Position numbers and translations under genes: made by a program
Part shown: positions 9,950 through 17,715 of the stretch, in pieces
Layout of the letters: the number at the start of each line of letters is the position of its first letter
Numbering within the stretch: position 1 is the stretch's first letter
NCBI RefSeq assembly: GCF_947500265.1
Contig: NZ_CANMRN010000008.1
Span: 1 to 64,000, forward strand
DNA from: an uncultured Psychrobacter sp.
GTDB lineage: Bacteria; Pseudomonadota; Gammaproteobacteria; Pseudomonadales; Moraxellaceae
Direction of reading: 5' to 3'
Length of the DNA stretch: 64,000 nt
The notes under the pieces: model-generated
Seen by the model: only the letters and a program-made list of their open reading frames with translations
The model's database searches: none
What the model was told of the DNA's origin: nothing

Positions 9950-10132
9950 ACTTTCCTTGTATATAAACAATACATGAGTCAGCTTGAAGGCGGTCAATGC
10001 CAACTGCTCTACCATCCTTGGCGCTGCAGTAATATATTATGAATCTATTAAAGGCAACCTGTCCTTTTAAAGTAAAAAGGCAGATGGCAGCAAATAATTA
10101 TCTCAATTTTCTTGATAAATATGATATTATTT

Positions 10133-10166
10133 GTTCTTTATTAGAATTAATGTTCATATTATGAAC
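10133..10166. promoter_or_regulatory. Tandem-dyad operator upstream of dctP1
   Basis: GTTCTTTATTAGAAT (10133-10147) is followed at 19-base spacing by a perfect palindrome, GTTCATATTATGAAC (10152-10166). Layout and orientation relative to the gene match the sites before pcaF and dctP2. It is the most symmetrical of the three second dyads. Confidence 0.7.
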
Positions 10167-10292
10167 TTGACTATACTGTCCTTTTACCATGCTGTCAATA
10201 ATTTATCTTTTAGAAAATACAGTTGTTTTGGGTGAGGAAACAGTCATTTTAAACCTAACTCTTGGCTGCTTAGGTTTACTAAAAGACAAAAA

Positions 10293-10337
10293 AAAAGGTT
10301 TCCAATGCAATTTTATATAAAGCATTGGAAACCTTTT
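10293..10337 (-). terminator. Terminator downstream of the IclR gene
   Basis: A perfect 16-base stem (AAAAGGTTTCCAATGC and its complement) surrounds a 13-base AT-rich loop, with an A run on the left that becomes a T run on the minus strand. It lies 83 bases after the iclR stop and between iclR and the dctP1 operator. It could terminate in both directions. Confidence 0.85.
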
Positions 10338-10419
10338 CATGATGCTCATTCAATCGTGATTTCTATCTACTCACAATGTCGTATAAACTCAGACAGGTGG
10401 CAACATTTAGCTCGGCTGA

Positions 10420-11217
10420 CTAGATATAATACGTTTGGATTTTTTCAGCGCAATCACGCAATATGGGCAAAAACTCTTTAATAAGCGTCTCTTTTGACAC
10501 GCGCATGGCATTGGTACTGATATTGATAGCACCGACGAGTTCATCATTTGATTTATAAACAGGCAGTGCAAGGGATCGCAGCCCAGTATCAAGCTCTTGA
10601 TCGACAACCACGTATTGCTCGTCATGAGCGGCACTTAACATGTTTTTGAATTGTTCACGATCAATGATACTAAAGGGTGTATACGCGTTTAGCTCGATTT
10701 TGTCGACATAATCTTCACGCTCATCTTCGGGCAGGCTAGCCAAGATAGCACGGCCCATAGAGGTGTAAGCGACAGGAAGCCGAGTACCTATAGAGAGCGA
10801 AATAGATAGCAAGCGATGCTTCGCAGCAGACCGTGCGATATAAACCACTTCATCATCATCTAGTACGGCAAAGGAACAAGATTCACCCGTTTTTTCGGTC
10901 ACACGTTCGAGATAGAACTGCACGATGTCGTGATGATGCGCACTACTTAGATAGCTCGAGCCAATACTGAGCGTTTTGGGAGAGAGTTTGAATTGGCGCT
11001 TATCCTTATGAACATAGCCTAACGCATGCAGCGTCAGCAGATAGCGCCGCGCTTTTGCTCTATCCATATTGGTACATTCGGCAACTTCACTCAGCGTCAT
11101 CGTCGAATGGTTGTCATCAAACGCTCGCAGAACACTTAATCCACCTGCGAGAGACGTCACGAAATCTGGACTATCAAAGGGTATTTTCTTATCTTGTTTC
11201 ATAGATATATTATTCAT
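10420..11217 (-). CDS. IclR-family regulator (PcaU/PcaR/PobR type)
   Basis: This 265-residue regulator has an N-terminal winged helix (about 20-85; TLSEVAECTNMDRAKARRYL as recognition region, then GYVHKDKRQFKLSPKTLSIG) and a C-terminal IclR effector domain (about 95-260). The RQFKLSPKTLSIGSSYL segment resembles the aromatic-acid responsive PcaU/PcaR/PobR branch, which senses protocatechuate, 3-oxoadipate or 4-hydroxybenzoate. I prefer the ATG at 11217; a TTG at 11226 and an ATG at 11202 are alternatives and none has a good ribosome site. It is divergent from pcaB with only 24 bases between starts. It is the only regulator in the block, so it probably governs the three tandem-dyad operators. 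Confidence 0.88.
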   Translation of the reverse strand: MNNISMKQDKKIPFDSPDFVTSLAGGLSVLRAFDDNHSTMTLSEVAECTNMDRAKARRYLLTLHALGYVHKDKRQFKLSPKTLSIGSSYLSSAHHHDIVQFYLERVTEKTGESCSFAVLDDDEVVYIARSAAKHRLLSISLSIGTRLPVAYTSMGRAILASLPEDEREDYVDKIELNAYTPFSIIDREQFKNMLSAAHDEQYVVVDQELDTGLRSLALPVYKSNDELVGAINISTNAMRVSKETLIKEFLPILRDCAEKIQTYYI

Positions 11218-11241
11218 ACTTATCAAAGTTAGGGATTCTAA

Positions 11242-12606
11242 ATGAAAATCAATCGATTAATCAATCAGCCTTTTGTACATTCTGATGTTGCCAATTCGTT
11301 TTCTGATCGGGCTTTCGTTCAAGCCATGTTAGATTTTGAGTTAACCGTGCTAGAAGTTCGAGAAAAAAATCAGCTTATCCCAAAAAACATCTTTCAACAA
11401 TCCCGGCAAGCGTTAGCCTTAGAATTGTTTGATATTGACGCCATTGGAAAACAAACATATTTGGGCGGTAACGCTGCTATTCCTTTTGTGACACAAGCAA
11501 AGTCTTTACTTCCAGCTGATATAAAACCGTTCTTTCATCAAACACTGACCAGTCAGGATGTGATTGATACCGCAATGATGATGATGCTTAAACCGTCATT
11601 TAAATGCATTTATCAAGATTTGATTGAGGTATTGAAAGCTTGTGAGGTACTGATTCAAACACATCGTGCAACGCCGATGGCAGGCAGAACGCTAATGCAA
11701 CAGGCGCTACCTATCACTTTTAGCACCAAAGTATCCCAATGGGCATCTTCATTGATAGCTATCATACCTAACTTAGCACAATTAGAGCAGTCAGGATTTT
11801 ACTTACAATGGGGTGGTCCTGTTGGGGTAAGTAATGAAGAAAACGAGCATCATAAGCTACCGCAACAGGTAGCAGAGTCACTGGGTTTATCCGCTCCTCT
11901 ACTCCCTTGGCACACAAATAGACAACCTATTTATGCCATTGCTTCTACATTAGATGCCTGTGCTGGGGCAATAGAAAATATCATCGAGGACATTGCTCTG
12001 ATGTCTCAATCTGAGCTGGGTGAAGTTGCTGAACCGTCCATCGAGGGAATGGGCGGCTCCTCATCGATGCCGCACAAGCGCAACCCTGTCCTATGCGCTT
12101 TGATAAAAACCGCCACGTTGCGGATGCATGGACATATGAGTGTGATTAGCAATAGCACAGCCCAGCCTTTTGAGCGCGCATTAGGACAGTGGCATGCTAG
12201 CTGGGTCCCTTTGACTGAAGGCACAGCTCTGATGGCAGGTGCTGTATCGTATTTGAAGACACTATTGCAAGGACTGCAAGTCTACCCTGAGCGTATGACG
12301 GCCAACCTTGATTTAAATAGCGATGCCTATCTAATCAAAGGCCTAGAAAAACATTTTGAGGCAGACAAAGACAAAATCTACCCGTTGATTAATCAAGCGA
12401 GCCAACAAGCCCACAGTCAGCATCAAGGGTTTACAACTACCTTTTTGGCTTTGCTATCAGAGCAATCTATAGATTTGAGCAATCATGATGCGCTTAAAAC
12501 AGTTTTATCGCCTTTGACCTACTGCGGTGCAGCGCAAAGACAATGTCAAACCATATTACAAGCTATTGAAGATATCACTTTAGAAATTGGGTTCTACAAG
12601 CAATAA
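11242..12606 (+). CDS. pcaB: 3-carboxy-cis,cis-muconate cycloisomerase
   Basis: This is a fumarase/aspartase-superfamily enzyme that lactonises 3-carboxy-cis,cis-muconate to 4-carboxymuconolactone, the step between pcaGH and the pcaL fusion. The 454-residue protein has the superfamily signature GSSSMPHKRNPV (about 272-283), the LTSQDVIDTA segment near 110, and GRTLMQQALPITF near 150, which is typical of PcaB. The remaining pca genes lie 4.5 kb away on the other strand, so pcaB has been separated from its pathway and paired with the regulator. The AGGG site is suitably spaced from the ATG. Confidence 0.93.
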   Translation: MKINRLINQPFVHSDVANSFSDRAFVQAMLDFELTVLEVREKNQLIPKNIFQQSRQALALELFDIDAIGKQTYLGGNAAIPFVTQAKSLLPADIKPFFHQTLTSQDVIDTAMMMMLKPSFKCIYQDLIEVLKACEVLIQTHRATPMAGRTLMQQALPITFSTKVSQWASSLIAIIPNLAQLEQSGFYLQWGGPVGVSNEENEHHKLPQQVAESLGLSAPLLPWHTNRQPIYAIASTLDACAGAIENIIEDIALMSQSELGEVAEPSIEGMGGSSSMPHKRNPVLCALIKTATLRMHGHMSVISNSTAQPFERALGQWHASWVPLTEGTALMAGAVSYLKTLLQGLQVYPERMTANLDLNSDAYLIKGLEKHFEADKDKIYPLINQASQQAHSQHQGFTTTFLALLSEQSIDLSNHDALKTVLSPLTYCGAAQRQCQTILQAIEDITLEIGFYKQ

Positions 12607-12643
12607 AGCAGATTGACAGAAAAGTAAAAACAAGGTATTTTTA

Positions 12644-12677
12644 ATTCACTATACGAACAAGAGTTCTTATTTAGAAC
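12644..12677. promoter_or_regulatory. Tandem-dyad operator upstream of dctP2
   Basis: ATTCACTATACGAAC (12644-12658) and GTTCTTATTTAGAAC (12663-12677) form the pcaF operator in reverse orientation. About 40 bases are nearly identical to the sequence before pcaF, including the flanking TTTTG and TTAA. The gene-proximal dyad is a perfect palindrome ending 21 bases before the dctP2 start, close enough to affect promoter access or transcript start. Confidence 0.72.
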
Positions 12678-12698
12678 AAAACATCGAAAAAGGATTTT

Positions 12699-13748
12699 AT
12701 GATGCGACAGATACTGCCCCTCAGTTTGACGTTAGCGGCTATGATTGGATTGACTGGCTGCTCGCAGTCGAACGAAACTGCAACGGCGAGTACTGAAGAA
12801 GTCACCACATTACGTTTTTCACATTTTTGGCCAGCAACGGCAGCCACTCATTCGGAAATCTTTGAGCCTTGGGCCAAAAAAGTCGAAGAGGAATCTGAAG
12901 GCCGTATTAAAGTTGAAATATATCCTTCAGCAACTCTTAGCAAACCTGATGCTACTTACGATGCAACTGCCAAAGGCACCGTCGATATAGGCTCTCAGCT
13001 ACAAGGCTATACCAATGGCCGCTTTCCATTAACCCAAGTAGCAGAGTTACCAGGCCTTTCTAACTCAGCGATTCAGATGAACTGTATGCTACAGACTCTA
13101 TATGATGATGGGGTGATATCGAGTGAATACGAAGACACTCATTTGTTATTTATGATGGGTACTGGTCCTGGCGGGATGCATACTATTGATAAAGCCATCC
13201 GCACACCAGATGACCTAAAAGGGTTGCGTATGCGTCGCCCATCAGCGATTGCTGGAGATATTATTGAATCTGCAGGCGGTACACCAGTAGGTCTACCTGC
13301 CACTGATATCTATACGTCTCTTCAACGTGGTGTTTTGGATGGCTTGAGCTTACCGTGGGATGCGACAGGCTCTTTTAGACTGATTGAGCTGACCAATACT
13401 CATACTAATATTCCTTTTTATAGCTCTGCCATCATGGTCACCATGAATAAAGATAAATACGAGAGCCTTCCTGACGATCTCAAAAAGGTTATTGATGATA
13501 ACTCTGGCAAAGCCATGGCTGCGATGGCAGGCAAAGTCTTTGATGCAGAGGACGCAAAATTCATGGCAGAAGCCAAAGCAAAAGGCGACACTATGATAGA
13601 CATTCCTGATCCATTAAATGACCCACAATGGAAAGGCCCATTAGAAGCGGGTACTAAAAAATACCTAAACGATGTCGCAGCATTAGGTCTAGACCCTCAA
13701 GCTGTCTATGAAAAAGCCAAAGAAGCTAGTGCGGCTTGTAAGGTTTAG
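12699..13748 (+). CDS. TRAP transporter solute-binding lipoprotein DctP (copy 2)
   Basis: This is the second periplasmic binding lipoprotein of the TRAP type, 349 residues, with the lipobox at Cys21 (MIGLTGC). It shares long identical blocks with copy 1, such as YPSATLSKPD, RFPLTQ, AELPGLSNSA and RRPSAIAGDIIE, and keeps the carboxylate-binding Arg in LRMRRPSAI. It differs at GTGPGGMHT and LPWDATGSF, which suggests a related but distinct ligand. No permease is adjacent. It follows pcaB by 93 bases, has its own tandem-dyad operator, and probably forms a unit with the dehydrogenase downstream. An ATG three bases later is an equally possible start. Confidence 0.92.
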   Translation: MMRQILPLSLTLAAMIGLTGCSQSNETATASTEEVTTLRFSHFWPATAATHSEIFEPWAKKVEEESEGRIKVEIYPSATLSKPDATYDATAKGTVDIGSQLQGYTNGRFPLTQVAELPGLSNSAIQMNCMLQTLYDDGVISSEYEDTHLLFMMGTGPGGMHTIDKAIRTPDDLKGLRMRRPSAIAGDIIESAGGTPVGLPATDIYTSLQRGVLDGLSLPWDATGSFRLIELTNTHTNIPFYSSAIMVTMNKDKYESLPDDLKKVIDDNSGKAMAAMAGKVFDAEDAKFMAEAKAKGDTMIDIPDPLNDPQWKGPLEAGTKKYLNDVAALGLDPQAVYEKAKEASAACKV

Positions 13749-13916
13749 TGACCTGTAGTTATTTTTTTGTGTTTAGCATCCCATATCTAGCGCCAGATGT
13801 TTAACGCTTTGTATGAGTAATCTAACTAGAGTCACCCTATTAGGGTCTCTGAATATTATTCAAAATAGTTAAATATAAGGTACTCTCATCTTAATCGGCA
13901 TACAAAAGGAATGATC

Positions 13917-15062
13917 ATGAAATATCAGTTACCTGACTCTTATATGGCAGCAGTAATTCGCCAGCAAGCAGGACAGTTCCAAATTGAGCAAGTTAAACCC
14001 ACTTCTATCAGAGACGATGAGGTGCTGGTACGCGTAGTGGCAACAGGTATGTGTCATACTGATATGGTCGCACGTGATCAAGTTTTTCCAGTTCCGCATC
14101 CAATAGTTCTAGGTCATGAAGGTTCTGGCGTCATTGAATATGTCGGTGACGCAGTCACAAATATCGAGCCAGGCGATCATGTGGTCATGACCTTTTTAAA
14201 TTGCAATAAATGCACAGCTTGCTACGAAGGTCATCCTGCTTATTGTGAAAACTTCAATCAGTATAACTTTTCTGGTCAAAGGAATGATGGATCGCACGCC
14301 TTGATCGCAGACGATGATACTGAGCTAAATGATCGTTTTTTTGGACAGTCATCATTTGGTGAGTATGCCGTGGCAAATGCTCGTAATGTCATTAAAGTGC
14401 GTAAAGATGCACCACTGGAACTACTTGGTCCGTTAGGCTGCGGCATACAAACTGGTGCTGGTACTGTGATGAACGCGCTCAAAGTGACTCCTGGTTCTAG
14501 CTTTGTGGCCTGGGGCGGTGGTGCTGTAGGTCTATCAGCCATTATGGCAGCCGCGGCCATAGGCGCAACAACCATCATTTCAATCGATATTGTCCCCTCA
14601 CGCTTGGAGTTGGCACTTAAATTGGGAGCAACCCATATCATTAATAGTCAAGAAGAAGACACCATCGATCGTATTCAAGAAATTACAGGTGGCGGCGCAC
14701 AGTTTGCAATGGATTCTACTGGTATTGGTAAACTTGTATCAGACATGATGGTGTCTTTATGTCCACGGGGTATTGGTGCAATTGTTGGAGCATCTAAACC
14801 AGGTACCACAGCGGCACTAGATTTGACAGATATAATGCAAAACTGTAAAAAACTTATTGGTGTGGTTGAAGGTGACAGTGTTCCCAGTATTTTAATACCA
14901 GTTCTAGTAGATCTCTATATGGCGGGCAAATTTCCATTTGATCAGTTAGTAACATTTTATGAGCTCAAAGACATTAATCAGGCAGCAGAAGATAGTGAGA
15001 AAGGCATCACTCTTAAGCCTATCGTTAGAATGGAGTCAGATGATATTTTTACTACAAGTTGA
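13917..15062 (+). CDS. Zinc-dependent alcohol dehydrogenase, aryl-alcohol (XylB-like) type
   Basis: This 381-residue medium-chain dehydrogenase has catalytic-zinc residues Cys46, His47 (GMCHTD) and His67-Glu68 (GHEG), a further Cys in GPLGCGIQTGAG, and four structural-zinc cysteines at 96, 99, 102 and 110. The nucleotide fold has WGGGAVG and an acidic residue at the end of the next strand (ISIDI), favouring NAD. Long MDR enzymes with the GPLGCG motif include benzyl and aryl alcohol dehydrogenases, which would deliver aromatic aldehydes toward 4-hydroxybenzoate or protocatechuate. The start at 13917 is preferred over 13911, which sits directly against the AGGA site. It lies 168 bases after dctP2. 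Confidence 0.87.
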   Translation: MKYQLPDSYMAAVIRQQAGQFQIEQVKPTSIRDDEVLVRVVATGMCHTDMVARDQVFPVPHPIVLGHEGSGVIEYVGDAVTNIEPGDHVVMTFLNCNKCTACYEGHPAYCENFNQYNFSGQRNDGSHALIADDDTELNDRFFGQSSFGEYAVANARNVIKVRKDAPLELLGPLGCGIQTGAGTVMNALKVTPGSSFVAWGGGAVGLSAIMAAAAIGATTIISIDIVPSRLELALKLGATHIINSQEEDTIDRIQEITGGGAQFAMDSTGIGKLVSDMMVSLCPRGIGAIVGASKPGTTAALDLTDIMQNCKKLIGVVEGDSVPSILIPVLVDLYMAGKFPFDQLVTFYELKDINQAAEDSEKGITLKPIVRMESDDIFTTS

Positions 15063-15493
15063 TGAAACAGATTAGATAGTCTTTTTTTATGATTTAAACG
15101 CTTTTACTCCATAACAATATTGTTCATTCCAGAACACTTGAATTAAACTTGGGATAGATGAGCCAATAACTAGTTCTTAGTGAGCTGGTTCAGTTATTCA
15201 TGTTGGTGAAGTATATTTATTTTATATAGGACAAGGTACGGTAAAACGTGCTATTTAAGCTTGGAAAGCTATAGCTGCACCTAACACGGTCTATTCATCA
15301 TCGGCTTGCTCAGACAGTTGATTAAAAACCTACCCCTACACTAAATATTTGTATTTTTTATCTGTTTCTCAGCGACAGCAATGTACGAGCCAGAACATAA
15401 CTGCTTAGGTGATGATGACCTCACTATCGAGGGACTGAGAATCTGATTATAATGAACGTATAAACTTATCTTTAGATATTAAAAATACAAAAG

Positions 15494-15538
15494 AAAGGTT
15501 GTCAACGCTATACCAAATATAGCTTCGGTAACCTTTTT
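15494..15538 (-). terminator. Long imperfect hairpin terminator, repeated in the window
   Basis: An approximately 19-base imperfect stem (AAAGGTTGTCAACGCTATA against a partner beginning TATAGCTTCGG) ends in a T run on the plus strand and an A run on the other. A related hairpin followed by related sequence occurs at 33260-33308. The stretch from the dehydrogenase to here (15063-15493) holds no gene I can support. Confidence 0.6.
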
Positions 15539-15554
15539 TAATTTGGTTCTTTAC

Positions 15555-15803
15555 TTAGGTGATATTGTTAATATTGGGGTTTGAACCCACGCCGCCTTCT
15601 GCGCCAATGACCAGTACTGATAAAGTATTTGTATTTGCATCAGCACTATTGTCACTTGCAGCGCCCTCAACGTTTTCAGAAACAAGTACCTGCAAGTGGT
15701 TGAACAGCATCTCCCAAGCAGTGATAATAGCGAGTAGTAATGCAGCCGCCTCAACAAATGATAAAGAAGCTAGCGTGTGCCCAACGATACGCTCATCGAC
15801 CAA
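15555..15803 (-). pseudogene. Fragment of an unidentified gene (3' end)
   Basis: This minus-strand frame of about 82 codons is open to a stop a few codons before 15803 and has only a TTG as possible start. It encodes a hydrophobic stretch (AAALLLAIITAWEMLF), a polar linker and a C-terminus ending SNPNINNIT. Its last codons recur in a second, more decayed copy at 16008-16035. A hairpin sits just after its stop. I read it as the remnant of a gene 3' end rather than a working gene. The overlapping plus-strand frame (15559-15831) is equally unsupported. Confidence 0.35.
15556..15583. repeat. 28-bp direct repeat, left copy
   Basis: This 28-base sequence ends in TTGTTAATATTGGGGTTTG and matches 16008-16035 at 26 of 28 positions in the same orientation, 452 bases apart. 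On the minus strand it encodes the final residues of the fragment described at 15555-15803. The pair may mark a tandem duplication that has decayed. Confidence 0.75.
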
Positions 15804-16007
15804 CTGGTACTCAGCATTGCTGCGAAATTAGTTCGAACACAGAGCCGCTATCTGTTGCTAAAACAAATTCTTTCAGGTAACGATAGCAGTACTTTTATCG
15901 TAGCCAATATATCGATATTACATGAGCTATTTGAGAGACTGAAATATTCAAAGCCCTTAAAGATAGGCTGCATATGACATATAGACCTCTCAGACCTTTA
16001 ATATTTT

Positions 16008-16035
16008 TAGGTGAGGTTGTTAATATTGGGGTTTG
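16008..16035. repeat. 28-bp direct repeat, right copy
   Basis: This is the second copy of the repeat at 15556-15583, with two mismatches. It lies 27 bases before the 3' end of paaY. Between the copies only the gene fragment is recognisable. Confidence 0.75.
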
Positions 16036-16061
16036 TTCGCAAGCTATGATGGCCTTTGTTA

Positions 16062-16661
16062 TCAAAGTTCTGATTTGATATGATGTTGGGCATTAAATTG
16101 CTTATGTGTTAACCGCTCGTCTGCATCCATGGTTAAAGGCTCAACTTCCTTTAAAGAGTGCAAACAACGTTTGGTAAGATCTATATATTGCTGAGTACCA
16201 TGAGCTTTCCAAGCCAACTCCTTTTCTTCAAGTTCTCTTATCACTTTTGTAGGGCTGCCTAATGCCATGACATTTGGCGGAATGATCATCTTCGCTTTAA
16301 CGGTACTATTAGCACCAATAATGCTATTTTCACCTACTTCTGCTAAATCTAAAATGACACTATTCATTCCGATGAGTGCATTCTTTCTCACAATACAGCC
16401 ATGTAGAATGGCTGCATGTCCAATATGACCATACTCTTCAACCACTACTACATGGTTGGGAAAGCCATGTATAATGCAATTATCTTGTATATTGGCGTTT
16501 TTTTTGACACGAATACCACCGAAATCAGCACGTAATGACGCAAGTGGACCAACATACACACCTGCTTCAATTACAACATCGCCAATGATCACGGCAGTTG
16601 GATGAACATAAGCATCTGAGCTAATAACCGGTATTACACCGTCAATGGCATAGCAAGGCAT
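16062..16661 (-). CDS. paaY: Hexapeptide-repeat protein PaaY (phenylacetate pathway thioesterase)
   Basis: This left-handed beta-helix protein of the gamma-carbonic-anhydrase fold has 199 residues from the ATG at 16661 (start MPCYAIDG, as in PaaY). It has zinc-ligand histidines in NCIIHGF and [11 protein letters not shown]. PaaY is reported to hydrolyse dead-end CoA esters that arise in phenylacetate breakdown. The gene is the last of the minus-strand paa series, 51 bases after paaX, the same xY order as in E. coli. The upstream ATGs at 16688 and 16664 are less consistent with family starts. Confidence 0.88.
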   Translation of the reverse strand: MPCYAIDGVIPVISSDAYVHPTAVIIGDVVIEAGVYVGPLASLRADFGGIRVKKNANIQDNCIIHGFPNHVVVVEEYGHIGHAAILHGCIVRKNALIGMNSVILDLAEVGENSIIGANSTVKAKMIIPPNVMALGSPTKVIRELEEKELAWKAHGTQQYIDLTKRCLHSLKEVEPLTMDADERLTHKQFNAQHHIKSEL

Positions 16662-16712
16662 CATCGTTTCCTTATCAAGAAATGTCAAAAAAAGTTTAAA
16701 GTCATCATTCGC

Positions 16713-17648
16713 TTAAGTTCCTTCAGCAAACTTTAACCCACCAAAGCGTTTATAAAACTGTGGCCGTGCTGGCGGCATGGTTCCCTCAGCAGTGCGGGCA
16801 ATGTTAAGAAAAAACTCTTCTGACGAACTAATAATCATTTGGTACACATTACTGGTCAAATTACGCGCGGTCAGTGCCAGCCAATCCGATGGCAATAGTT
16901 CTAGAGGTAAATTCGGATCTTTTAATAAGATACGTCGGTACTGGTGAATCAGTAGAATACGAATTTGAAACGCTTGTAGTTGATTAAACTCACCATCTTC
17001 GATGAGGCTCAAAACATTACGAAAGTCGTTAATAAATTTATCATAGCGTTGATGCAGCTGCTCGATGGGCCAGTTAACCTCAATCATACGCTTGAGTGTT
17101 GGGTATGACTCTTGCCACAATTGCAAGGCTTCGGCACGAAACACTACAACTTCTTCGGTCATATTGAGATTAAATAGTAAGTTTTGCAGCTGCAGTTCAT
17201 CACAGCTCGGATAGGCCATGAGATTGGTGGTAATATTGGCAAACCCTAACCACTCCAATTCTTTTTTGAGGAGGGTTTTGTTTCCAAGATCAACCGAGCT
17301 TAATAACACCAAGTCCCATTTTTGATCCCACTCACCCTGATGTAAACCATAAATTTTTTCATGGGCGGCAGCAAAGCGTTCACGGCTGACTTCGGTAATG
17401 CGGTAGTAACTGGTACGCCCGATTTTTTCGGAGCTTAACCAATCATTTTGCACTAAGCGAAACACCGCAGTACGCACGGAGCGTTCGTTAAAACCGAACA
17501 CATCCATGAGTTGAATTAGACTGGCTAAACTAATAACCCCTCCTCGTTGAAAGATACAATCACCAAAGATTGACATAATTAACGAGGTGCCACTTAATAC
17601 GTCTTCACAGGTAAGCTCATCAATACATTGTTTTAATTTAGCATTCAT
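16713..17648 (-). CDS. paaX: Phenylacetate-responsive repressor
   Basis: This is a GntR-like transcriptional repressor that releases paa promoters when it binds phenylacetyl-CoA. The 311 residues match PaaX length. The N-terminal winged helix (about 20-85, GGVISLASLIQLMDVFGFNERSVRTAVFRL) is followed by the PaaX central domain beginning YYRITEVSRERFAAA, and the C-terminal domain contains ILLIHQYRRILLKDPNLP, a strong family signature. It lies 67 bases after paaK and is probably autoregulated as part of the long transcript. Its likely targets are the ATGTATC-containing motifs around paaA, paaZ and the transporter. Confidence 0.93.
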   Translation of the reverse strand: MNAKLKQCIDELTCEDVLSGTSLIMSIFGDCIFQRGGVISLASLIQLMDVFGFNERSVRTAVFRLVQNDWLSSEKIGRTSYYRITEVSRERFAAAHEKIYGLHQGEWDQKWDLVLLSSVDLGNKTLLKKELEWLGFANITTNLMAYPSCDELQLQNLLFNLNMTEEVVVFRAEALQLWQESYPTLKRMIEVNWPIEQLHQRYDKFINDFRNVLSLIEDGEFNQLQAFQIRILLIHQYRRILLKDPNLPLELLPSDWLALTARNLTSNVYQMIISSSEEFFLNIARTAEGTMPPARPQFYKRFGGLKFAEGT

Positions 17649-17715
17649 ATCATTTATTCATCGTCTAAAAGGCACGCGATAATACCCAAGGGACTATCGT
17701 GTGGGGTTAATTACA

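Noticed and set aside
15122..15135. GTTCATTCCAGAAC dyad as a fourth regulon operator
   Set aside because: The spacer is 6 rather than 7, there is no second dyad at 19 bases, and it lies downstream of a gene rather than before one.
15575..15595. tRNA T-arm-like GGTTTGAACCC
   Set aside because: No acceptor, D or anticodon arms surround it; the likeness comes from a repeat that encodes a peptide end.
15559..15831. Plus-strand frame over the gene fragment
   Set aside because: It is no better supported than the minus frame, lacks a ribosome site, and reads as a shadow of it.
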